From: Spirochaetota bacterium
Lineage (GTDB): Bacteria > Spirochaetota > Spirochaetia > Treponematales > Rectinemataceae
Direction of reading: 5' to 3'
Length of the DNA stretch: 64,000 nt
Assembly (NCBI GenBank): GCA_022711355.1
Contig: JAKLFE010000010.1
Span: 1-64,000 of the forward strand
Shown here one piece after another: positions 1 through 6,520 of this stretch. Positions within the stretch are counted from its first letter, which is position 1, and every line of letters starts with the position of its first letter. A program made the position numbers and the translations under genes. The notes under the pieces are model-generated. The model was given only the letters and a program-made list of their open reading frames with translations, did not search any database and had not been told where the DNA came from.

Positions 1-137
1 ATATAACAATACTACGGCCTCATTGGTATTATGGATCCTCAACACTGCAATAGAGTACTCATTCTTTATTTCAAATACTCATGTACGTGTTCAACACACA
101 CCACGCACCTGTCACCCCACGCGCGCGCAGCGCGCCG
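1..137. other. partial cassette beyond the last attC, no gene seen
   Basis: This stretch is the beginning (in minus orientation) of the next cassette. Short open frames here run into stops on both strands and none shows a convincing start with a ribosome-binding site. Its gene, if any, must lie left of the window. Confidence 0.5.
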
Positions 138-244
138 ACCTAACATACGCTTGACCTGCAACCCGAGACTGGCGCGATTCGTGCGACAATTATTTAGCAC
201 GAATCGTGACAGGCCGGGTTGTCAGGTCGAAGCGATTGTTAGGT
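138..244 (-). other. attC site of the ATPase cassette (107 bp)
   Basis: The outer boxes are ACCTAAC at 138-144 and its exact complement GTTAGGT at 238-244. Inside them lie paired inner arms (TTGACCTG near 151 and CAGGTCGAA near 222) and a central stem around a short AT-rich loop (GCACGAAT with ATTCGTGC). This layout matches the folded single-stranded attC recombined by IntI. The stop codon of the ATPase gene lies inside the site. Confidence 0.9.
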
Positions 245-1991
245 TGGTGCTTTCATACTTATTCTTACCACATCTACACGAATGACCAATACTTTTATTC
301 CCGATTTTTACTTCCTCAATCCAATATCCACATTCCTTACAATAAACCTTTTCATATAGATTTAAGACAGCAAGTGCAAAATCAATAGCTTCCTTTCTTG
401 TTAAAGAAAGCGACCACTCATTATAATGTCCACCGATCATATTTCGCAAATAAATTAGTTCATTTACTTTACTTACATCCTTTGTAATTGAATATTTCTT
501 TAGCTTACTAAAAATACCAGGCCACAGATCTCCAAGGGTATATTTATCATTCTTTCGTCGCGTAACACTTATTGGTAAACGATAACTAATTTGGGAACAT
601 ATTTTTTCTAGTAAAAGCGATGAATTAGATATTATTTCATTTATACTACCATCATTAATATTGTCATTTAATGTTTCATCAAGTGACATTGAGTCTGATT
701 GGATATCTACGCCATTAACACTATTCCAATTAACAATTTCATAAACACATAAATCAGTTGAGTTTATATGAAATAACTCGATAAGCTGTTCTTTCCAAAG
801 TCTATCATGAACAGTGATAATTAACTGCCAACTGGATAAATTGCAAATCAAATAGTTGACTATTTTTACTCTTATTCCCGAGTCTATACTTTGGAAGACA
901 TCATCCAAGACTAAAACTGGTGCCTGCCCCAATGCTACTGCCTTTTTTGTCATTTCGATAAAAACAACAAAAGCCAATAAATCTAAATTTGCTTCAGACA
1001 ATATTTGTTCAGGAATAATATGCTTACCATTAGCTAAAACAATCTCAAAACTTAACGATACATCAGACTCTTCTGCTACATGAATTATAATTTCTGATAT
1101 TTCATCGGCTAATGTAGAAAGCGATAAAAAAGTCTTGGTTATTTCTGTTGATAGCTCATGAAATATGGCCTTTATTATATCCTTGTTAGTTGTGGTTTTT
1201 TTTGGTTTATATTTATTTAATTCTACATCTATTTTTTCAATGTCTTTTGTTGATTGGATGATTTTCTCAACTGCCTCTTCTAGTGATGATGGAATGGTTA
1301 TTCTTATACCTTTGCGCCTAGCACTTTTCACAGAGTCTAGCGACATACCTAGTAGAATATTTTTTTTTGCCCATTCATAAAAATCCTTTTTACTTAATGG
1401 AACTGTTTCACTTCTAATTCTTTTTATTGAGCATATTGTATTTATACTTTCGCGTCTTTCCTTTTTTTTAACTTGTCGTTCTTCTTCCAGTTCCTTAATT
1501 CTATCAAGGAAAGACTCACCTAATTGTTCCTTTTCATTACTAGATGAGTCGAGATTATAGTTTAAGAAAACAATTTGTCTTTGTATTTGTGGGGTATTCC
1601 AAAACTGTAAAATATTTTGACGTCTTAAAATAAAAGGAGCAATACGATATTGTGCTAATGCAGCTTGATCGAAATGTTTTTTACCATCGCTGTCTGTATC
1701 AATAGTTCGAATATACTCCTTATCATCATCAAGTATCAATTTAGTATATGGTTTTCGTAGGTCGAATAAATTAAATACTTCAACCTTTCTATTACTGTTT
1801 ATACTTGATGTATTATGGACTTTTGCCTGTGTTGCAAATTCTATTGCATCAATAATTGAAGATTTTCCGGATCCGTTATCTCCAACTATTAGTGTACTAC
1901 ATGGATTTTTATTTAGTATAAAAGTAATAGCTCTTTTTACTGATATACCCCTAAATGCTTCAATCTCTATCTGTTTTATTTTGTTTACCAT
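222..1991 (-). CDS. RecF/SMC-like AAA ATPase with C-terminal cysteine pairs (possible defence cassette)
   Basis: A 589-residue ABC-type ATPase of the RecF/SMC/OLD superfamily. Residues 1-45 have the usual N-terminal FRGI segment and a Walker A GDNGSGKSS; a lysine/glutamate-rich coiled coil occupies about 160-290; a signature-like LSEANLDLL and a Walker B PVLVLDDVF follow at about 330-375. The C-terminal tail has CKEC and CRC, suggesting a zinc ribbon. ATPases of this class act in DNA repair or in phage defence, and defence is the commoner role in accessory regions, but nothing here names a family. It fills one integron cassette; the ATG has AAGG 9 nt upstream. The C terminus overlaps attC, so its last eight residues are encoded by recombination-site DNA. 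Confidence 0.8.
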   Translation of the reverse strand: MVNKIKQIEIEAFRGISVKRAITFILNKNPCSTLIVGDNGSGKSSIIDAIEFATQAKVHNTSSINSNRKVEVFNLFDLRKPYTKLILDDDKEYIRTIDTDSDGKKHFDQAALAQYRIAPFILRRQNILQFWNTPQIQRQIVFLNYNLDSSSNEKEQLGESFLDRIKELEEERQVKKKERRESINTICSIKRIRSETVPLSKKDFYEWAKKNILLGMSLDSVKSARRKGIRITIPSSLEEAVEKIIQSTKDIEKIDVELNKYKPKKTTTNKDIIKAIFHELSTEITKTFLSLSTLADEISEIIIHVAEESDVSLSFEIVLANGKHIIPEQILSEANLDLLAFVVFIEMTKKAVALGQAPVLVLDDVFQSIDSGIRVKIVNYLICNLSSWQLIITVHDRLWKEQLIELFHINSTDLCVYEIVNWNSVNGVDIQSDSMSLDETLNDNINDGSINEIISNSSLLLEKICSQISYRLPISVTRRKNDKYTLGDLWPGIFSKLKKYSITKDVSKVNELIYLRNMIGGHYNEWSLSLTRKEAIDFALAVLNLYEKVYCKECGYWIEEVKIGNKSIGHSCRCGKNKYESTNLTIAST

Positions 1992-2045
1992 TGTAGATTA
2001 CCTTATTTCGTAAGGAGAATACTATAATCAGATTTCTTTAACTCA

Positions 2046-2273
2046 ACCTAACATTTGCTTAACCTGCAAACCCGCCCGCGCGCCATCATTATTAATAGGA
2101 AATGGTTGGCGTGTTTTTTGCTTCATGTTGAGTACCAGTGAAATGGCTCACACTTGAGCAAAAAACATGACAACCATTGACCGAATAGAATGCGCGCGGT
2201 TGGCCCTAATCTTGCTCTTCATATTAGCAAGATTAGGGCCAAAGGGTTTGTCAGGTTGAAGCAGTTGTTAGAT
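2046..2273 (-). other. enlarged attC site (228 bp) with two extra hairpins
   Basis: Outer arms starting ACCTAAC (2046-2052) and ending GTTAGAT (2267-2273) pair over about 28 bases, including GCTTAACCTG against CAGGTTGAAGC, as in the other sites. The centre is about 170 nt rather than about 50 and holds two further inverted repeats: a long imperfect one (AATGGTTGGCGTG near 2100 with its partner near 2190) and a near-perfect one (TTGGCCCTAATCTTGCT near 2200 with AGCAAGATTAGGGCCAA near 2228). It marks the end of a short cassette lying at 2268-2452. Confidence 0.75.
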
Positions 2274-2445
2274 TTGGGTTCCATTGCTTCACTTTCTAGG
2301 CGAAGCCTGGCTATAAATATCAGTTTTACTGGCCATGCTCTTCGTAGTAAATTCTTTATTTTAGCTCTTCGTGTATTGATGAACTTTGAAGTCATGCAGC
2401 ATTGCGAACACTATCCATACCTGAATAGAGCATTACTTCCAATAA
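2274..2445. other. very short cassette without a convincing gene
   Basis: Only about 170 bp lie between two attC sites. No minus-strand open frame of useful length is present. A plus-strand frame of 90 codons (2190-2462) crosses it, but its ends lie in the two attC sites and it would be antisense to the array. It may be a promoter, small-RNA or decayed cassette. Confidence 0.5.
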
Positions 2446-2552
2446 ATCTAACATACGCTTGACCTGTAATCCGAGACTGGCGCGCTTTGTGCACAATTAT
2501 TCAAGCACAAAGCGTGACAGGCCGGATTATCAGGTCGAAGCGATTGTTAGAT
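2446..2552 (-). other. attC site of the CPBP protease cassette (107 bp)
   Basis: Outer boxes ATCTAAC (2446-2452) and GTTAGAT (2546-2552) are exact complements. Inner arms TTGACCTG and CAGGTCGAA and the GCACAAAGC central stem closely match the sites at 138-244 and 3231-3337. Confidence 0.9.
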
Positions 2553-2563
2553 TTCTTCACTCG

Positions 2564-3193
2564 TTATATGTTATTCAGTATAAACAAGCTTGAAAATGCC
2601 ATAATATTCACTATTTGATGAGCAAAAATGGAAGCTGCTATTGATTTTGTTTTTAATGATACTGTCATCCAAATGATCCCCATTACCAAGGCTCCTCCAA
2701 CAAGTGCCAAGGCTCCACCTTGATAGGTTAATGGTAAAACCAGATAAGCAAAATGATATATTCCAAATATTACAGTACTATACGCTACAAATAAAAACGA
2801 TCCATCACTTTTTATTATTGTTATGCCTCTCCAAAAAAGTTCTTCTATCAATCCATTATAAATGCCAAGAATTATCGAGCATATTACAACTCTGATTGTT
2901 AGTTGCTCAATACTTGGTACTATTGCAACAACAAAAACCAAAATTACTGGAATGAATGCCAATACTGTAATACTCGACTTCTTTGAATTATTTATTAATG
3001 ATAGAGCTTTACTTATTAGTTCCCTATCTTTCTTAACTAGAATAAATACTGTAATTACAAGATATAACCAATAACCAAGAAGTCCTAGAATGTAAGATTC
3101 AAATGGAGAATAGGTATTCTTCAATATTGCATTAAGCAATACACAATATGGTAATACTCCCAATTGAATGAGGAGTATACTGACTCGTTTCAT
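2564..3193 (-). CDS. CPBP-family intramembrane glutamic protease
   Basis: A 209-residue, very hydrophobic protein with about six membrane segments. It carries the CPBP (Abi, Rce1-like) signature: IEELFWRG at about 116-123 (EExxxR), then FGIYHF (FxxxH) near 143 and FAHQIVN near 190, which supply the catalytic Glu and the His residues. The family includes CAAX-type prenyl proteases and bacteriocin-immunity or host-defence proteins; in a lone cassette, immunity is a reasonable guess. The stop lies 11 bp from its attC (2446-2552). Codon use is AT-rich, unlike the chromosome. Confidence 0.85.
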   Translation of the reverse strand: MKRVSILLIQLGVLPYCVLLNAILKNTYSPFESYILGLLGYWLYLVITVFILVKKDRELISKALSLINNSKKSSITVLAFIPVILVFVVAIVPSIEQLTIRVVICSIILGIYNGLIEELFWRGITIIKSDGSFLFVAYSTVIFGIYHFAYLVLPLTYQGGALALVGGALVMGIIWMTVSLKTKSIAASIFAHQIVNIMAFSSLFILNNI

Positions 3194-3230
3194 GCTTATT
3201 ATTGCTCCATATTTTCTGCGCGAAGCGCCA

Positions 3231-3337
3231 ATCTAACATGGGCTTAACCTGCAACCCGAGACTGGCGCGCTTTGTGCATTATTTATCAAGCACAAAGCGT
3301 GACAGGCCGGGTTGTCAGGTTGAAGCCGTTGTTCGGC
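3231..3337 (-). other. attC site of the gene-less cassette (107 bp)
   Basis: Outer boxes are ATCTAAC (3231-3237) and GTTCGGC (3331-3337). They are not complementary to each other, but GTTCGGC is the exact complement of GCCGAAC in the next site (3826-3832), as expected if both derive from one cassette's ends. Inner arms and the GCACAAAGC stem match the other sites. Confidence 0.85.
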
Positions 3338-3825
3338 GAAGCCACCTCGTAGAAATCGCCTGAGCCATGGATGGCGAAGGCGATTATTCTAATGCTTTCT
3401 ATTTCCCTTTTCTTTTGGCAAGTTTGTCAGTTAAGCACAGGACTTTTCTATATTTCTATTTTCTTGGGCAAGCTGGACAGTTAAGCAAATGACTTATCAA
3501 GGTTTCTCATATCTTGGGCAAGTTTGCCAGTTAAGCACAGACCTTTTCAATGTGTTTTCTTTTCGGTGAAGTAATCACTTCAGCTATGTACATTCTTTCT
3601 TTGATCGTTCGATCTCGAAAAGTCATCCCCAAAGAATAGAATAGGAAAGATGTATTTGCTTATGCTACATTCTAAAATGTATAACTTCGATTAAAGCAAT
3701 ATTAGAAAAGTACTCTTTGGGCAAGTTCGTCAGTTCGTAGATAATGCATGAAAGGCCCGCGCCAAGGATGGCGCGCGCGTCTGTCGAGTGTGGCTGGGCG
3801 CGCGTCAGCGCGTCCGCCGAACATA
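3338..3825. other. gene-less cassette body (about 490 bp)
   Basis: Both flanks are attC sites and no plausible coding frame exists on either strand; the 130-codon frame 3665-4057 runs through an attC site and is rejected. The content is a 50-bp tandem repeat (listed separately), AT-rich spacer, and a GC-rich end near 3750-3825. Confidence 0.7.
3414..3560. repeat. 50-bp tandem repeat, three copies, in a cassette
   Basis: TTGGGCAAGTTTGTCAGTTA-like units recur with the GCAAG at 3418, 3468 and 3518, a period of exactly 50 bp, followed in each copy by TTAAGCA and a pyrimidine-rich tail. A fourth, diverged unit begins at 3716 (TTTGGGCAAGTTCGTCAGTT), about 200 bp further on. Confidence 0.85.
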
Positions 3826-3929
3826 CGCTTGACCTGTAATCCGAGACTGGCGTGGTTTGGGCGTAAGGAGCGAAGCGACTAGCACAAACCATGACAGGCC
3901 GGATTATCAGGTCTAAGCGATTGTTAGGT
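3826..3929 (-). other. attC site of the secreted-protein cassette (104 bp)
   Basis: Outer boxes GCCGAAC (3826-3832) and GTTAGGT (3923-3929), inner arms TTGACCTG and CAGGTCTAA, and a central stem GTGGTTTG/CAAACCAT with a longer, GC-richer loop than the sister sites. Confidence 0.88.
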
Positions 3930-3995
3930 TGCTGCCTAATAGTATTATAACTCTTACTCTTTTCAAGAAACAACAGTAATGCTATTTCATTTCTA

Positions 3996-4568
3996 CTAAT
4001 AATTCCTATTTGTATTATTACTTTTTGTCCACAAAACAAATAAACCAAGTAATCCAAAATCTATTTTCAGGTTTAGAAATATCTCATTTCTATTGTTTAT
4101 TCCAAATACAATTTCGTTAATCATAGAATAGTATAGAGTATTAATACTCGCTGGCGTTTTTAGATATCCTTTAATTCCAGTTTCAAAGTAATTTGATTCT
4201 TCAGATAATTGAGAATTACCATGTTGGTATTTCCCATAACATCCTAAATACCATGGACTATTTCTTAAAATATTCATTGTTAAATCAAGTGGAAGCAAGT
4301 ATGCTATATCATTCTCACCATTGTCTTTTCCTTTAATTAGGGAGGTAGAGATAGCTAACAACTCGTTTCTCGTAGAATATCCCAAGTTTAATATGGAAAA
4401 AGTAAATACACTGTTTTTATTAAAATCGTACTTTTTATCATCTATTATTGATACAAAGTTTGGCCCTAGTTCAATTGATCCTAGGTTCCAGTAGATATTT
4501 TGCCCTTGGCAAAAAAGATTCACTGATAACAGCAAAAGGTAAACACATATATGTATGCTTTTCCTCAT
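3996..4568 (-). CDS. secreted hypothetical protein (cassette gene)
   Basis: A 190-residue protein I do not recognise. Residues 1-20 look like a signal peptide (MRKSIHICVYLLLLSVNLFC) with a Cys at its end, so it could be a lipoprotein; the rest is rich in aromatic and Asn residues with alternating hydrophobics (FTFSILNLGY, EIFLNLKIDFGLLGLF), suggesting beta structure, perhaps a small outer-membrane or periplasmic protein. ATG at 4568 is preferred, with AGGA 9 nt upstream; a TTG at 4574 is the alternative. It is the only gene between the attC sites at 3826-3929 and 4587-4682. Confidence 0.7.
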   Translation of the reverse strand: MRKSIHICVYLLLLSVNLFCQGQNIYWNLGSIELGPNFVSIIDDKKYDFNKNSVFTFSILNLGYSTRNELLAISTSLIKGKDNGENDIAYLLPLDLTMNILRNSPWYLGCYGKYQHGNSQLSEESNYFETGIKGYLKTPASINTLYYSMINEIVFGINNRNEIFLNLKIDFGLLGLFVLWTKSNNTNRNY

Positions 4569-4586
4569 ATTCAAACATCCTAGCCA

Positions 4587-4682
4587 ACCTAACGCCTAGT
4601 TGACCTGCGTTTTGGGTGGCGCGAGCCTTGCTTTGCAAGGGTCGTGACGGCCAAATAAGTCAAGTTGAACTAGATGTTAGAA
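4587..4682 (-). other. divergent attC site of the MarR/4Fe-4S cassette (96 bp)
   Basis: Boxes ACCTAAC (4587-4593) and GTTAGAA (4676-4682) enclose arms TAGTTGACCTG and CAAGTTGAACTA and a central hairpin CCTTGC-TT-GCAAGG. The sequence differs from the four homogeneous sites, so this cassette probably came from another source. Confidence 0.8.
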
Positions 4683-4691
4683 GTATTTAAA

Positions 4692-5129
4692 TCATATACT
4701 GTTTGCGCTCATCACCTTTTCCAATAATTCCACAACACTTTTTTGTTCATCAGCGCTCAGGACAGAAAGAAGGGCATCAACCTTTCCATTTCGGTAAGAG
4801 GCAATTTTCATGATCATTTCTTTACCATTTGCAGTTAGTATTCTTGGTGCCTTCCTGTAGTCATCCTGCAGTTCATTCCTTTTTCCGACAAATCCCATTC
4901 TCTCCAGCTGAGCCATTGCGACGCTCACCGTTGGGGCGGTTAAGCGCAATATTCTGGCCAACTGACCGATTGTCGAGTTTTCCGCGGTACAGCGCCCGGA
5001 ATCAGACAATAATAAATCGAGAATATTTATGTGCGTTGCCGACAGGTGGTTTTGTATGGCCGGAGAATCATCATCCTTCATTCCCTTTATTGCAAGGATC
5101 AAGCGAATGAAGCGTTCGCTATATGTCAT
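4692..5129 (-). CDS. MarR-family transcriptional regulator
   Basis: A 145-residue winged-helix regulator. The recognition segment reads IGQLARILRLTAPTVSVAMAQLERMGFV (about 55-80 region), followed by the wing NELQDDYRKAPRILTANGKEM, both typical of MarR. MarR dimers bind short palindromes and are released by small ligands or oxidation. The start is set at the ATG that overlaps the stop of the upstream 4Fe-4S gene by ATGA; the ten extra codons upstream would lie inside that gene. Likely autoregulated through the 17-bp palindrome at 5774-5790. Confidence 0.87.
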   Translation of the reverse strand: MTYSERFIRLILAIKGMKDDDSPAIQNHLSATHINILDLLLSDSGRCTAENSTIGQLARILRLTAPTVSVAMAQLERMGFVGKRNELQDDYRKAPRILTANGKEMIMKIASYRNGKVDALLSVLSADEQKSVVELLEKVMSANSI

Positions 5130-5752
5130 TTGGAATATTGTATAATATGTACAGGGCATTCATCCATGCATTGGCCGCAATTCAGGCAATTAACAGCCTG
5201 AACCTTCCTTTTCTTGCTCTCCATCTTAACAATTGTTTGTGTAGGGCATACTTTTTCGCATTTTCCGCAAGCGATGCATGTATCCTCTGGTATCTGAACG
5301 CGAATCTTGCTTGTACGGGTAGTAAGGGAGAGTAGCGTGCCATAGGGGCAAATTGAGTTGTGCCAGAAACTTTCATGGAAAAACAAGGTAAGCAAGAAAG
5401 CGCTTATAGTGAGACTGATTACCGCAATGTGTTGCAGGCCGTTCTTTTGCATGATGAACATGAAGGCGAAAGTCAAAAACAAGCTAAGATAGCGAAACCA
5501 AGCGAACTTTGCAAAAAAAGGCAGTTTAGCCTGTGGTATATGAAGTTTCCGTTTGATAAATGAAAGTACGCGTAGCAATGAACCCATTTGACAGACCCAG
5601 CCGCAATACCATCTTCCCGCTACAAATGAAACAAGAATGCCTAATGCAAACAAAAGCATCCACATTTGGAGTTTTCCCAAGAAGAGCAATGCGAGAAAAG
5701 CCAGGGTGAAAAATATCTGGCTTGTTGTCCTTATGATGCTGTTAAATCTCAA
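5126..5752 (-). CDS. NapH/NosR-type membrane 4Fe-4S protein
   Basis: A 208-residue membrane protein with four to five hydrophobic segments and two C-terminal ferredoxin motifs, CIACGKCEKVCP and CLNCGQCMDECP, binding two [4Fe-4S] clusters. Membrane-side motifs RWYCGWVC and CPYG are those of the NapH/NosR/CcoG group, which carry electrons from quinol or the membrane to redox enzymes; the partner here is unknown. TTG start at 5752 with a perfect AGGAGG 7 nt upstream. It is first in a two-gene operon with the MarR regulator, so the regulator probably controls it in response to a redox or toxic signal. Confidence 0.87.
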   Translation of the reverse strand: MRFNSIIRTTSQIFFTLAFLALLFLGKLQMWMLLFALGILVSFVAGRWYCGWVCQMGSLLRVLSFIKRKLHIPQAKLPFFAKFAWFRYLSLFLTFAFMFIMQKNGLQHIAVISLTISAFLLTLFFHESFWHNSICPYGTLLSLTTRTSKIRVQIPEDTCIACGKCEKVCPTQTIVKMESKKRKVQAVNCLNCGQCMDECPVHIIQYSK

Positions 5753-5773
5753 ATTTCCGCCTCCTATTATACA

Positions 5774-5790
5774 TTAGTTAGTCTAACTAA
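5774..5790. promoter_or_regulatory. 17-bp palindromic operator, likely MarR site
   Basis: TTAGTTAG-T-CTAACTAA is a perfect inverted repeat, 22 bp upstream of the TTG start of the 4Fe-4S gene. A TTGACA hexamer lies upstream on the minus strand (5802-5807), so the repeat sits downstream of the -35 box where a repressor would block transcription. A TATAAT at 5766-5771 abuts the ribosome-binding site and is too close to be the -10. Confidence 0.8.
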
Positions 5791-6357
5791 ATATAATGCT
5801 TTGTCAAGAGGTATTCCGGTTCATCGATTTTTAGTTCTACCCACTTTCTCATATCCTTGTATTTGTGGCTTTTTCCGGATGCCTCATGGGATTGAACCCT
5901 TGCCGGCATCAGTGACCGAACCCGATAGCCTCCATCTCCTACCTTGCCAGATTGAAGTGGTCCCTGATGTGATTCCTGATGAACGGGGCATAGCTGTCAA
6001 GAATATCCAGAGCGCTGAAATCGTTTATCCTCGCAAGGAAGGGCAACTCAATTGTGAATTGGGGATCTTCCGCATGGCCAAGGACAATGCACTTGTATCG
6101 TTCGAGTCACTGGTGCGCTTTCTCCCGCTGCCCCTTGCGCAGGAAGTAGAACATGCGCAGGTGATCCGCAAGGATGGTATTGAATAGTATGCAGGTTTTC
6201 CTTTTCACCAGATCGGCGTAAACGAACAAGTGGCTAATCAGTTCAAGCGCTTCAAGATCGCCAAGACCGTCTGGCTTACGCCAGAAACAATTCGGCAGGC
6301 ACGTCTCGACTACGATGGAGAGTATGTCTCAGTATTCCTCGTGCGCCGCAGGCGTCA
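5791..6357. other. cassette segment with decayed open frames, no assignable gene
   Basis: About 570 bp of intermediate GC between the 4Fe-4S promoter and attI. Two codon-aligned frames face each other. The plus frame (to 6187, then on to 6373) is interrupted by one TAG; the minus frame reads plausible helical protein (for example HLRMFYFLRKGQREKAHQ) but has in-frame TGA codons. Only one could ever have been coding. I read this as the remnant of an older gene, possibly a transposase, without being able to name it. Confidence 0.45.
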
Positions 6358-6520
6358 ACCTAACATTAACTAGACTTAACACTTTTGTTTTTTTGCTTAC
6401 GATCGGTTGGTCAGTATAAACTAGACATTATCTGCAGCTAAATCTTCCATGGTCAGAAAATGAGGAATAAATATGAGCGAATCGGATTTTTATAATGGTC
6501 AGTATAAGATTCCAACTAGA
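6358..6520 (-). other. probable attI region with repeated boxes
   Basis: The core GTTAGGT (minus strand, 6358-6364) joins the array to the integrase side and has no matching downstream attC arm, as expected for attI. Integrase-proximal sequence holds three copies of AACTAGA (6368-6374, 6419-6425, 6514-6520) and two of TGGTCAGTATAA (6408-6419, 6496-6507), which could be accessory IntI binding sites like the direct repeats of attI1. The last AACTAGA supplies the integrase stop codon. Confidence 0.65.

Noticed and set aside
2190-2462. 90-codon plus-strand frame
   Set aside because: Begins and ends inside attC sites and is opposite to the array direction; kept only as a remark under the short cassette.
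3414-3745. CRISPR array
   Set aside because: The 50-bp units are tandem repeats with diverging tails, not short identical repeats with unrelated spacers, and no cas gene is near.
3665-4057. 130-codon minus frame in the gene-less cassette
   Set aside because: It runs straight through the attC site at 3826-3929 and lacks a ribosome-binding site.
5766-5771. TATAAT as -10 of the 4Fe-4S operon
   Set aside because: It abuts the AGGAGG, so the transcript would start inside the ribosome-binding site.
5666-6187. 173-codon plus-strand frame as a gene
   Set aside because: Its first part is antisense to the 4Fe-4S gene start and promoter, and the rest continues past a TAG; treated as decayed sequence.
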